Shown here: positions 8,739 through 19,807 of the stretch, piece by piece
Position numbering within the stretch: position 1 is the first letter of the stretch
Layout of the letters: the number at the start of each line of letters is the position of its first letter
Assembly (NCBI GenBank): GCA_044222225.1
Contig: JBGANR010000007.1
Location: 1-64,000 of the forward strand
Length of the DNA stretch: 64,000 nucleotides
Source: JBGANR01 sp044222225
GTDB lineage: Bacteria; Actinomycetota; Actinomycetes; Mycobacteriales; Mycobacteriaceae
Reading direction: 5' to 3'
Translations under genes and position numbers: made by a program
The notes under the pieces: model-generated
The model's database searches: none
The model's input: the letters and a program-made list of their open reading frames with translations, nothing else
Told to the model about the DNA's origin: nothing

Positions 8739-9367
8739 CGCACCGCTGGCCCGCGATGGACGCCCGCGAGCTCGCGCTCCGAGCCTGGAACCTGTCCTGG
8801 CTCGTGTTCGTCTGGGTGCTGCTCTGGGGCACCGTGACCTGGGGGAACATCCTGTCGGGGCTGGTCGTCGCCCTCGCGCTCACCGTGCTGCTGCCGCTGC
8901 CGCGGGTCCCCGTCGAGGGCCGGGTGCACGTGTTCGGCGTCGTCAAGATCGCCGGCCGACTCACCGCGGATCTCCTGGTCTCGTCGCTGCAGGTGGCGTG
9001 GCTGTCGATCCGCCCCGGGCCGCCGCCCCTCTCGGCGGTGCTGCGCGTCCCCATGCGTCTGAAGTCCGACGTCGTGCTCGCGCTCGCGGTCACCTATCTC
9101 AATCTCGTGCCGGGTTCGCTCGTCGTCGAGATCGATCAGCGACGACGGCTGCTGTACGTCCACAATCTCGAAGTCGGCTCGGAGAAGGCGGTCCGCGCCT
9201 TCCACACCCAGGTCGACCGCGTCGAGCGGATGTTCCGGGACACCTTCGAGCGCGACACCGAATGGCACCCGAGCCCCTTCCACGGCGTCGACGAGGAGTT
9301 CCACGCCGTGGCGTCCGCCGACGACGACGCGCCCGCCGAAAGCACGGGTAGAGAGGACGGCTCATGA
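8735..9367 (+). CDS. mrpE: Na+/H+ antiporter subunit E
   Basis: 210 aa from the ATG overlapping the mrpD stop (ATGA), preceded by GGAGG. MrpE/MnhE family: N-terminal membrane helices (LSWLVFVWVLLWGTVTWGNI, LSGLVVALALTVLLPLP) and a cytoplasmic region with the conserved TYLNLVPGSLVVEID block and LYVHNLEVGSEK. It is required for Mrp assembly and activity. The last ~30 residues are acidic and variable. Confidence 0.92.
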   Translation: MTHRWPAMDARELALRAWNLSWLVFVWVLLWGTVTWGNILSGLVVALALTVLLPLPRVPVEGRVHVFGVVKIAGRLTADLLVSSLQVAWLSIRPGPPPLSAVLRVPMRLKSDVVLALAVTYLNLVPGSLVVEIDQRRRLLYVHNLEVGSEKAVRAFHTQVDRVERMFRDTFERDTEWHPSPFHGVDEEFHAVASADDDAPAESTGREDGS

Positions 9368-9627
9368 GCATCGTGTACGGGATCGCCGCGGCGCTGCTGC
9401 TGGCCGCCGGCACGCTCGTCGTGTGGCGGCTGCTCCGCGGGCCGGCGACACTCGACAGGCTCGTCGCGATGGACATGTTCGTGGCCATCACCATGGGCGG
9501 CCTCGGCGTGTGGGTCGCCGCCAGCAAGGACACGACCGTCGTCCCCGGCATCCTCACGCTGGCGCTGCTCGGTTTCGTCGGGTCGATCGCCGTCGCCCGC
9601 TTCCGCGTTCGAGACGACGAGGTGTGA
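9364..9627 (+). CDS. mrpF: Na+/H+ antiporter subunit F
   Basis: 87-aa MrpF/PhaF family membrane subunit with three predicted helices, the RGPATLDRLVAMDMFV motif characteristic of the family after helix 1, and a charged C-terminus (ARFRVRDDEV). ATG overlaps the mrpE stop by 4 bp; mrpG starts one base after its stop. Confidence 0.92.
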   Translation: MSIVYGIAAALLLAAGTLVVWRLLRGPATLDRLVAMDMFVAITMGGLGVWVAASKDTTVVPGILTLALLGFVGSIAVARFRVRDDEV

Positions 9628-9628
9628 C

Positions 9629-9961
9629 ATGTTGACCGACGTCGTCGTCTCCGTGCTCGTGCTCTCGGGCTCCGTGCTCGCGTTCGTCGCCGCCATCGGC
9701 ATCGTCCGCTTCCCGGACACCCTCTCGCGCATGCACGCCGCGACCAAACCCCAGACCCTCGGCCTCATCCTCATCCTGCTGGGCGCGCTCGTGGCCGTCG
9801 GCCTGCACGTCGACCTCGGCATGCTCGTCCTCGGCTGCCTGTTCACGCTCATCACGGCGCCCGTCGTCGGCAACCGCGTCGGCCGGCTCGCCTATCAGGA
9901 GCAGCGCCGGACGGACGAGTTGATCGCGGCCGAGGAGATGGAGTCCGGCCGGCGGGACTAA
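9629..9961 (+). CDS. mrpG: Na+/H+ antiporter subunit G
   Basis: 110-aa MrpG/PhaG family subunit and last gene of the operon. It shows the family signature GIVRFPDTLSRMHAATKPQT between helices 1 and 2, then LGLILILLGALVAVGL and a third helix with LITAPVVGNRVGRLAY. The tail is short and charged. No terminator hairpin is obvious before the next gene 31 bp on, so some read-through is possible. Confidence 0.92.
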   Translation: MLTDVVVSVLVLSGSVLAFVAAIGIVRFPDTLSRMHAATKPQTLGLILILLGALVAVGLHVDLGMLVLGCLFTLITAPVVGNRVGRLAYQEQRRTDELIAAEEMESGRRD

Positions 9962-9992
9962 AACGTCAGTCCTCGCCGATACGGTAAGGCCC

Positions 9993-10559
9993 GTGTACAC
10001 CGCATGGGTCGACGAATCGGGCTCCGATCGTCGTCGTGATCCCGGGACCTACATCCTCGGCGCCACCCTGATCCCGCCCGAGCGGGTCGACGAATGCCGC
10101 GACGCCATGCGCGGGCTACTTCTCCGCGGGCAGAAGAAGCTCCACTGGTATCACGAGGTCAAGCGGCACACAGACATCACCCACACCATCGCCGCACTCG
10201 ATCTTCGCCACATCGTGGCCGTCCGTTCTCGCCCGACCGATCCGGGCCGTCTGGAACGCCAACGACGGCTGTGCATGGAACACCTCGTCGCCGAGCTCAC
10301 GGCGCTGGGAATCTCGCAGGTCATCGCCGAATCCCGAGGGCCACGGGACGACATGCGCGACGTCGATGCGCTCGACAATCTTCGCCGACAGCGCGTGCTC
10401 AAGGCACCGATGCGCGTGCAGCATCTCGCGGGACCGGCTGATCCCGTTCTCTGGATCGCCGATGCGGTCTGCGGAATGATCACCCGTCACCGCTGCGGCG
10501 ACGGCACTCATCTCTCCCTGCTGAAAGACAACATCACCGTGCTACAGGTCGAGAGGTGA
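9993..10559 (+). CDS. DUF3800 domain protein
   Basis: 188 aa from GTG. The N-terminus YTAWVDESGSDR carries the DESG motif that opens DUF3800 proteins, a family suggested to be RNase H-like with metal-binding acidic residues. Further family-like elements are the His-rich KKLHWYHEVKRH segment and the C-terminal LWIADAVCGM with an Asp that may complete an acidic site. Function is unknown; members are often in accessory or defence-related contexts. It is followed by a hairpin terminator shared with the convergent ybdK operon. Confidence 0.7.
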   Translation: MYTAWVDESGSDRRRDPGTYILGATLIPPERVDECRDAMRGLLLRGQKKLHWYHEVKRHTDITHTIAALDLRHIVAVRSRPTDPGRLERQRRLCMEHLVAELTALGISQVIAESRGPRDDMRDVDALDNLRRQRVLKAPMRVQHLAGPADPVLWIADAVCGMITRHRCGDGTHLSLLKDNITVLQVER

Positions 10560-10568
10560 AGATACGCG

Positions 10569-10609
10569 AAACCCCGGGCCCTGCCGTCCAGTAGGATCTC
10601 CCGGGGTTC
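10569..10609. terminator. Intergenic hairpin between convergent genes
   Basis: Arms AACCCCGGG (10570-10578) and CCCGGGGTT (10600-10608) form a 9-bp GC-rich stem with a 21-base loop, between the DUF3800 and ybdK stops. No long T-run follows. Confidence 0.6.
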
Positions 10610-10683
10610 ACTTCCATGCGCACCGCAATGGCATGGCTACAAGACCAGACTACCGGACGAATCGCCGTCGTCAACCCATCCCG

Positions 10684-11811
10684 TCAGCCGTCGAGCTCGG
10701 CGACGATCGAGCGGACCACCTCGCGCATGCTGCCCGTCTCCGCGTACACGGCACGCTGACGCTGGTACGACGCGCCGCGGCGCGGGATGTCGAGGACCGA
10801 CTCCAGCTCGGCGACACAGTCGAGATCGCGCGCCACCGGCAGCAACTGCTCCACCTTGTCGATGAGGTCGTCGCCGACGAGCCGCTCGGTGCGTCTCGAA
10901 TCGACGATGATCTCGGCGTCCAGGCCGTAGCGCGCGGCGCGCCACTTGTTCTCCTGGACGAGCCACGGCGGGATCTCGTCGGGCCGCTCCCCCGCGGCGA
11001 GCCGCCGGTCGAGGTCGACGACCAAGCAGTGCGTCAGGGCGACGATCCCGGCGAGCTCTCGCATGTTGGACGTCGCGTCGCAGATCCGCACCTCCACCGT
11101 GCCGAGCGCGGGCGCCGGCCGGATGTCCCAGCGGATCTCGTTGATCTCGTCGATGATGCCGGTGACCATCTGATCGTCGACGAACGTCTCGTACTCCGCC
11201 CACGACGAGAACTGGAAGGGCAGGCCGGCCGTCGGGAGCTGCTGGAACATCATCGCCCGATTGCTGGCGTAGCCGGTGTCGGTGCCCGCCCACATCGGCG
11301 ACGCCGCGGACAGCGCCAGCAGGTGCGGATAGTCGGCGAGCAGGGCGGTGACGATCGGCAGCACCCGGTCACGATGCCCGACGCCGACGTGCACGTGCAC
11401 ACCCCAGATGAGCATCTGACGTCCCCACCACTGGGTGCGCTCGATGAGCTCGGCGTAGCGCGGCGACTCCGTCAACTGCTGGGTGTCCCAATGCGCGAAC
11501 GGATGCGTCCCGGCGCCGAAGAGATCGACACCGAGCGCGTGCGCCTCGGGCCGGACGAGGTCGAGCGTCTGCCGCAGATCGGCCATCGCGCCAGCGGTGT
11601 TGTCGCAGACGCCCGTCACCAGTTCGACGGTGTTGCGCAGCAACTCCTTGTGCACCCTGTCGGTGTCGACGCGCTCGAAGAGCTCGGCAGCCGTGTTCGA
11701 CAGGTCACCGGTCTCACGATCGACGAGCGCGAACTCCCACTCGACGCCGAGCGTCGGCGCCGACGTCGCGAACGGGATCTCCCGGACGCGCCTTTCCGGC
11801 GCCCGACCCAT
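10684..11811 (-). CDS. ybdK: Glutamate-cysteine ligase-like carboxylate-amine ligase (YbdK family)
   Basis: 375 aa, close to the usual ~370. GCS2-family ATP-dependent carboxylate-amine ligase: TLGVEWEFALVD near residue 20, LRNTVELVTG (~58), the WGVHVHVGV histidine motif (~140), and GTVEVRICD (~245) which provides metal ligands. It corresponds to Rv0433 in M. tuberculosis. Members have weak gamma-glutamyl-cysteine ligase activity in vitro, but the physiological substrate is unsettled. Three bases separate it from sodC, so it is the last gene of the LytR_C-sodC-ybdK cluster. Confidence 0.88.
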   Translation of the reverse strand: MGRAPERRVREIPFATSAPTLGVEWEFALVDRETGDLSNTAAELFERVDTDRVHKELLRNTVELVTGVCDNTAGAMADLRQTLDLVRPEAHALGVDLFGAGTHPFAHWDTQQLTESPRYAELIERTQWWGRQMLIWGVHVHVGVGHRDRVLPIVTALLADYPHLLALSAASPMWAGTDTGYASNRAMMFQQLPTAGLPFQFSSWAEYETFVDDQMVTGIIDEINEIRWDIRPAPALGTVEVRICDATSNMRELAGIVALTHCLVVDLDRRLAAGERPDEIPPWLVQENKWRAARYGLDAEIIVDSRRTERLVGDDLIDKVEQLLPVARDLDCVAELESVLDIPRRGASYQRQRAVYAETGSMREVVRSIVAELDG

Positions 11812-11814
11812 CTA

Positions 11815-12495
11815 CTACTGCTCGGGCTGCGCGGTCGACGACGAGGGGCGCGCCGTGGTGGTGGCGGCACCGGACGTCGTCGCACCGGACGTCGTCGGGG
11901 TGGTGGCGGCGGACGACTCCGGCTTCGCACCCTCCTTCGGCTTGACCGACTCCGCGCTGGTCACGACGCCGCACGCCTTGCGATCACCGGCCGCACCGTC
12001 GTGGATGATGAGCGACCGGCCGCCGTCGACGAGCAGGTCGTCGAACGTGATGCGGTCGGTGACGGCGGTCAGCTCGGCCGTGCCGTCCTTGGTGACGAGC
12101 AGCTGCGGCAGGTCGCCCGCGTCGACGCGGATGTGCTCGCCGGCGCCACGGAAACCGTTCGCGGCGTCGCACACCGGCTTCTCGTGCAGGTGCAGACCGT
12201 GGAAGCCGGGCTTCAGGTCCTCGCCGCCCTTCGTGATGGTGACCGTGACCTTGATCGCGCTGTCCCCGGTGCCGTCGACGGGAGCCAGCAACGCCGTGCC
12301 GAGCTCTTCACCCGCGGCCCCGTGCAGGACGACGTTGATGGGCACGCGGGTCGTGGAGTCACGCGTCGTGGTGTTCGAGTTGGCCGCATCGGTGGGCCCC
12401 TCGTCGGGGCTGCAGCCCGCCAGCACGAGCGACGCGACCGCCGCCGGAAGAACGACCATCGTCGCCTTGCGCAGGCGCGGGGACCCAACCGTCAT
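11815..12495 (-). CDS. sodC: Cu/Zn-type superoxide dismutase, lipoprotein
   Basis: 226 aa. Signal peptide with lipobox SLVLAGC (Cys28) places it at the cell surface, where it converts superoxide to peroxide and oxygen. Copper ligands are recognisable: His102 and His104 (GLHLHE), His121 (GAGEH) and His165 (SLIIHD); Cys109 and Cys175 can form the usual disulfide. The zinc subloop is missing: only six residues separate His121 from GDLP, so the two other zinc His are absent, as in zinc-free mycobacterial SodC. The C-terminal ~45 residues are a Thr/Ser/Ala-rich tail not found in most SodCs. The order matches Rv0431-Rv0433. Confidence 0.9.
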   Translation of the reverse strand: MTVGSPRLRKATMVVLPAAVASLVLAGCSPDEGPTDAANSNTTTRDSTTRVPINVVLHGAAGEELGTALLAPVDGTGDSAIKVTVTITKGGEDLKPGFHGLHLHEKPVCDAANGFRGAGEHIRVDAGDLPQLLVTKDGTAELTAVTDRITFDDLLVDGGRSLIIHDGAAGDRKACGVVTSAESVKPKEGAKPESSAATTPTTSGATTSGAATTTARPSSSTAQPEQ

Positions 12496-12629
12496 CGTGC
12501 GAACTCCCTTGTTGTTCGGGCGCTGCGACCGCTCGGCCGCCTCTTTCGTCGCTGATCATATCGGGGCGGGCCGCCGTCCACGACGCTACGTCGTAGATCG
12601 GTCGAATCTGTTGCCCCGGACGCCGGGCG

Positions 12630-13193
12630 TCAGCGGTCGACGATGATCGCCGTGACCTTGCCCCGGCAGGTGTCGAAGTTGCCGTCGCGCGTCTCCACCG
12701 AGCCGCCGCCGAGGTCCTTCGACAGCGTCTCGGCGACCGCCTTCTGCGCGGCCGTGTCGTAGACGATCGTCAGCTCGCTGATGCTGCGCGAGGACAGGTT
12801 GCGGGCCTCGACGTCCTTCCAGCCCTTGGCCTTGAGCTCCGCGGCGACCCGCGCCGCCTTGCCCGTCACCGTGCCGTTGTTGAGCACGCACACGGCGGCC
12901 GAACGGTCGCCGTCCGCGGGCGGCGGTGCCGACGAGGACGGGGCCGGCGTCGACGCCGGCGCGGAACTCGGGGGCGGCGCCTGCTGCGACGTCGTCGCGC
13001 GGTCGGCGGCCTCCTGCAACGCGTCCGGCTTGTCCCCCGACGTCGCGGCCGAACGCCAGCCGAGTCCGATGGCGACGATGGCGACCGCGAGGAGCACCAT
13101 CGCGCCCGCGCGATACGGCGGACGGCCCTTCGGCTGCGGGGCGTCGTTCCGCGCGGCCGGACCGGCCGACGCGTCGTTTCCGGATGGGCTCAT
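12630..13193 (-). CDS. Membrane-anchored LytR_C domain protein (Rv0431-like)
   Basis: 187 aa. One membrane helix (residues ~29-47, GAMVLLAVAIVAIGLGW), then a Pro/Ser/Ala-rich linker of ~55 residues, then a C-terminal LytR_C domain (~95-187, VCVLNNGTVTGKAARVAAEL and the ISELTIVYDTAAQKAVAETL block). LytR_C domains accompany envelope-related proteins; the orthologous position in M. tuberculosis is Rv0431. A cell-wall-associated role is likely, the molecular function unknown. It starts 19 bp after the DUF3263 stop. Confidence 0.8.
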   Translation of the reverse strand: MSPSGNDASAGPAARNDAPQPKGRPPYRAGAMVLLAVAIVAIGLGWRSAATSGDKPDALQEAADRATTSQQAPPPSSAPASTPAPSSSAPPPADGDRSAAVCVLNNGTVTGKAARVAAELKAKGWKDVEARNLSSRSISELTIVYDTAAQKAVAETLSKDLGGGSVETRDGNFDTCRGKVTAIIVDR

Positions 13194-13212
13194 GACGTAA
13201 CCACCTTATGAC

Positions 13213-13566
13213 TCACGTGATGGTGAAGCCCAGCTTGCGGGCCGCACGCGCCTTCTGCCGCGCGGCACGCAGCCGCCGCAGCCGCTTGATGAGCATCGGG
13301 TCCGCGGCCAGCGCCTCCGGCCTGTCCACCAGCTTGCCGAGCAGCTGGTAGTAGCGGGTGGACGAGATGTCGAAGAGCTCCTTGACGGCCGCTTCCTTGG
13401 ACCCCGCGTACTTCCACCACTGCCGCTCGAAAGCGAGGATCTCGCGCTCCCGGCGAGTCAAGCCGTCGGCCTCGGATCCCGGCAGGTCGCCGAGGTCGCC
13501 GAGGGCGCCCGGAAGGTCGGCGATCTCATCGTCGTCCTTCTCGTTGCGCGCAACTGCGCCGTCCAT
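13213..13566 (-). CDS. DUF3263 helix-turn-helix protein (Rv0430-like)
   Basis: 117 aa from ATG with AGGGAG a few bases upstream. An acidic N-terminus is followed by the DUF3263 core: LTRREREILAFERQWWKYAG, then KEAAVKELFDISSTRYYQLL, which looks like a sigma-factor-like HTH, and a basic C-terminus rich in Arg, Lys and Ala. Probably a small DNA-binding protein confined to Actinobacteria. First gene of a leftward operon through LytR_C, divergent from def. Confidence 0.82.
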   Translation of the reverse strand: MDGAVARNEKDDDEIADLPGALGDLGDLPGSEADGLTRREREILAFERQWWKYAGSKEAAVKELFDISSTRYYQLLGKLVDRPEALAADPMLIKRLRRLRAARQKARAARKLGFTIT

Positions 13567-13779
13567 TGATCTCCCTGAAAGCCCGATGTACCGATGACCG
13601 ATCACTGCCGCCGCCGCGGCCCGACCACTGCGACAGCAGCCGACGACTGCCACCGCGGAGGTCCGGCCGAGGCGCCGCCGCAGCCGGCGGAGCCAATGAC
13701 ACCGGTGTTGTTCGCTAAGCATCTAACCACGGGCCGAGGGCGATATCCGGGAGCGGCGCGGCGGGTAATCTCGTGCTCC

Positions 13780-14355
13780 GTGACCATCCTGCCGATCTGC
13801 ATTCTCGGCGAACCCGTGCTCCATCGGCCGACCGCGCCCGTCGTTCTCGGCCCCGACGGGAAGCCTCCGGCCGACGTCCTCGCGCTGCTCGCCGACATGG
13901 ACGAGACCCTCACCGCCAGCAACGGCGTCGGCCTGGCCGCGCCGCAGGTGGGAGTGGGTGTTCGGGTGTTCGTGTACGACTGCATGGGCCGTCGCGGAGA
14001 GGTGCTCAACCCCGTGCTGACCACCTCGGAGATCCCCGAGGGGATGCCCGAGGACGACGGCAGCGAGGACGAGGGCTGCCTCTCGGTGCCCGGCATCCAG
14101 TTCCCCACCGGACGCGCCGACTGGGCGCAGGTGACGGGCGTCGATCGCGAGGGCCGGCCGGTCACCGTCGAGGGCACCGGCTTCTTCGCGCGGATGCTCC
14201 AGCACGAGACCGGCCACCTCGACGGACACCTCTACGTCGACGTGCTCGTCGGCCGCAACGCCCGGGCCGCCAAGCGTGCCATCAGGCGTCGGAAGTGGGG
14301 TGCGCCGGGGCTGACGTGGCTGCCCGGCGTCGACCCGGATCCGTTCGGGCACTGA
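13780..14355 (+). CDS. def: Peptide deformylase
   Basis: 191 aa. Removes the formyl group from the initiator methionine of new proteins. All three signatures are present: GVGLAAPQVG (motif I), EGCLSVPG (motif II, Cys100 as metal ligand) and QHETGHLDG (motif III, His142, Glu143, His146). The Gly in HETGH is normal for the mycobacterial enzyme. The GTG start is chosen because translation from it gives the family's N-terminus (ILPICILGEPVLH); earlier starts add an unrelated Arg-rich tail. Followed after three bases by the GNAT gene. Confidence 0.94.
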   Translation: MTILPICILGEPVLHRPTAPVVLGPDGKPPADVLALLADMDETLTASNGVGLAAPQVGVGVRVFVYDCMGRRGEVLNPVLTTSEIPEGMPEDDGSEDEGCLSVPGIQFPTGRADWAQVTGVDREGRPVTVEGTGFFARMLQHETGHLDGHLYVDVLVGRNARAAKRAIRRRKWGAPGLTWLPGVDPDPFGH

Positions 14356-14358
14356 GCC

Positions 14359-15438
14359 GTGCCCGACGGATGGGGGCCAGGCGGACCGGCGGATCAGCCG
14401 CTGCTCGGTGATCGCGTCGTCGTCCGCTACCGGGTCGGCCCGGGCGTGTCGGCGACCGGCCGCCCGTTGCGCACCGACGTCACCGGCACCGCCGTCGAGG
14501 TCGACGCGTCCGGAATCGCGGTGACGACGGCCGCCGGCGGCAAGCACGGCGCCGGTACGACGCGCGTCGCCGCCGCCGACATCGAATCGGTGCGCGTGCT
14601 GTCGGCGTGGACCGTGCGCAACAGCGACATCCGCTCGCTCGAACTCGCCGCCGCCCGCGCCTGGCCGGGCGCCGAACACGCCGAGATCGACGGCTGGTTT
14701 CTGCGCGCCGGGCACGGTTTCAGCCGACGCGGCAACTCCGCGACGCCCGTCCGGCACGGCGCCGCGCTCGCGTCCGCCCGGGACGCGATCGCCGCCTGGT
14801 ATCGCGAGCGCGGCTTCGAGACCGAGCTCGCCGAATCGACGACGAAGCCCGAGGTGAGGTTCGCGGAATCGCGAATCAGGCCCGTGCCGCTGCTCGCGGT
14901 GCCCGACCGGCTGCTGGCGGAGAACGGCCTGGCCCCGGGCGGCGCCCCCACCGAGACGCTCGTCGGCACCACCGCCGGTGTGCTCGCGGCGCTGCCCGAA
15001 CAGCTCTTCGACGTCCGCGTCGAGCCCGCGCCGGATCGCGCCTGGCTCGCGGCGCACAGCACCTCGCGCGGCGGGACGTCCCGCGAGGACGTCCTCGCCG
15101 CATGCGTCGGCGAGGTCGGCTTCGCGGCCGTGCACGACGGCGCGTCCGCCATCGGCATCGGTCGCGGCGCGGTCACCGAGGACGCGTCCGGGCGCCGACT
15201 GCTGTCGGTGTCGGCGCTCTACACGGCGCCGCACGTGCGACGGCGGGGCGTCGCGGGGGCCGTGCTCGCCGAACTCGCCGAGTGGGGTCGCGGCCGGACG
15301 ACGCCGGCCGCCGAGGACCGCGCCTACGACCTGCACCTGGCCGTCGAGCTCGGCAATCTCCCGGCCCGGCGGTGGTACCGCACGCTCGGCCTCGTCCGGC
15401 ACCACACGGCGTCGTATCAACGGCTGCCCGCGCGCTGA
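14359..15438 (+). CDS. GNAT acetyltransferase with SH3-like N-domain (Rv0428c-like)
   Basis: 359 aa. The N-terminal ~85 residues resemble a small beta-barrel (LGDRVVVRYRVG, TGTAVEVDASGIAVTT). A middle region is followed by the GNAT core at ~270-359 (VSALYTAPHVRRRGVAGAVL, the acetyl-CoA-binding V-x-x-x-x-R-R-x-G-V-A segment, then YDLHLAVELGNLPARRWY). It lies between def and xthA as in M. tuberculosis. The acceptor substrate is unknown. GTG is the first start after def with only three bases between. Confidence 0.8.
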   Translation: MPDGWGPGGPADQPLLGDRVVVRYRVGPGVSATGRPLRTDVTGTAVEVDASGIAVTTAAGGKHGAGTTRVAAADIESVRVLSAWTVRNSDIRSLELAAARAWPGAEHAEIDGWFLRAGHGFSRRGNSATPVRHGAALASARDAIAAWYRERGFETELAESTTKPEVRFAESRIRPVPLLAVPDRLLAENGLAPGGAPTETLVGTTAGVLAALPEQLFDVRVEPAPDRAWLAAHSTSRGGTSREDVLAACVGEVGFAAVHDGASAIGIGRGAVTEDASGRRLLSVSALYTAPHVRRRGVAGAVLAELAEWGRGRTTPAAEDRAYDLHLAVELGNLPARRWYRTLGLVRHHTASYQRLPAR

Positions 15439-15494
15439 CGGCCCGGCCGCGACCGCCGCACCGGTGCCTCCCGGCGGCCGATACGGTAGCGGCC

Positions 15495-16286
<792 letters not shown>

Positions 16287-16336
16287 CCGCCGGCACTGTG
16301 GGATGCCCTGATCGATGTCCTTTTCGGAAACCCGGC

Positions 16337-16408
16337 GGTACCTGTCACTGACAGACCACACGCGACCTATATCGCCGCGTCGCTCCGCTCAGCGACAGTT
16401 TTCGGTCA
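16337..16408 (+). repeat. Dispersed repeat B, copy 1
   Basis: About 71 bp that aligns without gaps at roughly 70% identity to the reverse complement of 55732-55804. Both contain the small palindrome CTGTCNCTGACAG and the block GCTCAGCG. It sits in the 130-bp spacer between xthA and the convergent GNAT gene. Confidence 0.55.
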
Positions 16409-16416
16409 CCGGCAGC

Positions 16417-16773
16417 TCAACTGGCCGGCTTGACGTACCCGACGGCCGCCGCCTCGCCCGGCCGGGCGGCGAGATAGTGCTGGGTGAACGTGCAGACGGC
16501 CTCCATGCGTCCGCCGATGGACGCGCAGTAGCCGACCACCTGCCGGACGAGCAGTTTGGCCAGGCCGTGCCCGGTGTACTCGTCATAGAGGACGGTGTGC
16601 AGCACCGTCAGCAGTGGTTTGGCCCCGGTCGTGTCGAGGCTGTATCCGAGCACGCCGACGAGATCCCCCGCCACCCATAACTCGAACCGCTCTCGCTCCG
16701 GATTGTGTGTGACCTGCGCGAGCTGACGCATCACAGCATCCCCCGACTGCGCCTCTCGCTTACGACCCACCAC
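16417..16773 (-). CDS. Small GNAT-like N-acetyltransferase
   Basis: 118 aa, or ~105 if translation begins at the internal ATG encoding MRQLAQVTH. The pattern fits compact GNAT proteins of the YjdJ type: RFELWVAGDLVGVLGYSL, then the HTVLYDEYTGHGLAKLLVRQ acetyl-CoA segment with GHGLA, and VCTFTQHYLAA near the end. The substrate is unknown. Transcribed away from the thiC riboswitch and convergent with xthA. Confidence 0.72.
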   Translation of the reverse strand: MVGRKREAQSGDAVMRQLAQVTHNPERERFELWVAGDLVGVLGYSLDTTGAKPLLTVLHTVLYDEYTGHGLAKLLVRQVVGYCASIGGRMEAVCTFTQHYLAARPGEAAAVGYVKPAS

Positions 16774-17057
16774 CTTGGGTTCCCTCCCGATCCTCGTGTG
16801 ACTGGTGTCACAGTAGCCGAAACACCGCGCGCCAGAAGCGGTTTCGCTCAGCAGCGTGGCATCGGCCGAATCTCCGTTCCCCCGAACGGGTTTCGCGCCC
16901 GCGCTCCGGGTGCGGGGACCGTACCGCGCCCCGGACGGCGGCGCCTGCCGACACCGGCCGTCGCCTGTCCGACGCCGACGCCCACCCGTCCGTCGCCGTC
17001 GTCCGCCGGCACTCGCGGGTGTAGCGTCGTGACTCGCGGACTCGTCCGCAACGGAAA
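16774..17057. other. Intergenic region upstream of thiC riboswitch
   Basis: No gene can be supported here. The region must hold the promoter of the leftward small GNAT gene and the promoter and leader start of the thiC riboswitch transcript, but I could not pick convincing -35/-10 boxes. Confidence 0.5.
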
Positions 17058-17153
17058 ATTTCCACGGGGGCTCTCTACGAACCGAGGGCTGAGAGGGCGG
17101 CAGGCGGCCGCCGACCGGATGAACCTGACCGGATAATGCCGGCGTAGGGAGAC
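17058..17153 (+). promoter_or_regulatory. TPP riboswitch (THI element) for thiC-thiD
   Basis: Conserved TPP aptamer elements occur in order: ACGGGGG with the P1/P2 region, CTGAGAGGG, then CCGGATGAACCTGACCGGAT and AATGCCGGCGTAGGGAG. The last element ends 9 bases before the thiC ATG, so thiamine pyrophosphate binding probably hides the ribosome binding site (GGGAGA), i.e. translational control. Confidence 0.95.
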
Positions 17154-17161
17154 ACCTTCAT

Positions 17162-18921
<1,760 letters not shown>

Positions 18922-18925
<4 letters not shown>

Positions 18926-19797
18926 ACCTGCTCCCCCTGGCGCCGCCCGGCGTCACCCCGGTCCGAGCCCTCACCATTGCGGGCTCGGACTCCGGGGGCG
19001 GCGCCGGGATCGAGGCGGATCTGCGGACGTTCGCGCTCTCCGGCGTCCACGGCTGCGTCGCGCTGACGGCGGTGACCGCGCAGAACTCGGTCGGCGTGCA
19101 CGGCGTCGCGGCGCTGGCGCCCGAGTTCGTCGCACAGCAGATCCGCGTCGTCGTCCGAGACATCGGCGTCGCCGCGGTGAAGACGGGCATGCTCGCGAAC
19201 GCGGCGATCATCGAGGCCGTCGTCGAGACGTGCCGCGAGCTGGGGATCGGTAGAACGGTCGATTCCGCAAGCTCCGTCTCCGGACAGAGCGGCGGGATCC
19301 CGCTGGTCGTCGATCCGGTGTGCGCGTCGATGCACGGCGACCCGCTGCTCGCGGCGGACGCACTCGACGCCGTCCGCGAGCTGCTGCTGCCGATCGCCAC
19401 GGTGGTGACGCCGAACCTCGACGAGGTGCGGCTGCTGACCGGCGTCGACGTCGTAGACGACGCGTCGTACGCCGAGGCCGGGGCGCTGCTGCGCGGCTTC
19501 GGCGCGCAGTGGTCGCTCGTCAAGGGCGGCCACCTTCGTGGCGACACCCTGTCGCGGGATCTGCTCTCGGACGGCGAAACCGAGATCGTGCTCACCGCCG
19601 AGCGGGTGCCGACGGGCCACGATCACGGCGCCGGCGACACCCTCTCGTCGGCGATGACCTGCGCACTCGCGCACGGCTACTCCGTGCCGGACGCGGGCGC
19701 GCACGCCAAGAGCTGGATCACGGCGTCGCTGGCGGCGGCCTATCCGCTCGGCGCCGGGCACGGGCCGGTGTCCCCGCTCTGGCGGTTGTCGCTCTAA
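18922..19797 (+). CDS. thiD: Hydroxymethylpyrimidine/phosphomethylpyrimidine kinase ThiD
   Basis: 291 aa. Phosphorylates HMP and HMP-P to HMP-PP. Ribokinase-fold signatures: LTIAGSDSGGGAGIEADLRT, AAVKTGML, LVVDPVCASMHGDPLL, TPNLDEVRLLTG, VKGGHLRGD and the catalytic GAGDTLSSAMT. Residues ~111-124 (RTVDSASSVSGQSG) are extra relative to the usual short loop before the IPLVVDP strand and coincide with dispersed repeat A. GTG overlaps the thiC stop, so it shares the riboswitch-controlled transcript. Confidence 0.94.
19256..19286 (+). repeat. Dispersed repeat A, copy 2 (inside thiD)
   Basis: Contains CGATTCCGCAAGCTCC followed by GTCTC; almost identical to the intergenic copies at 3532 and 24927. 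It is read in frame within thiD. Confidence 0.7.
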
Positions 19798-19807
19798 CGC
19801 CCGCCGC

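Noticed and set aside
9993..10559. DUF3800 gene as a mobile-element remnant
   Set aside because: No transposase, inverted termini or target duplication nearby.
10633..12555. 640-residue plus-strand open frame over ybdK-sodC
   Set aside because: Arg/Asp-rich shadow of two clearly conserved minus-strand genes.
14855..14885. Possible extra copy of repeat A in the GNAT gene (TTCGCGGAATCG)
   Set aside because: Only the short GCGGAATCG core matches in reverse orientation; too diverged to count.
16808..17065. Small open frames in the thiC leader region
   Set aside because: Arg-rich frames on both strands with no ribosome binding site; they overlap the riboswitch.
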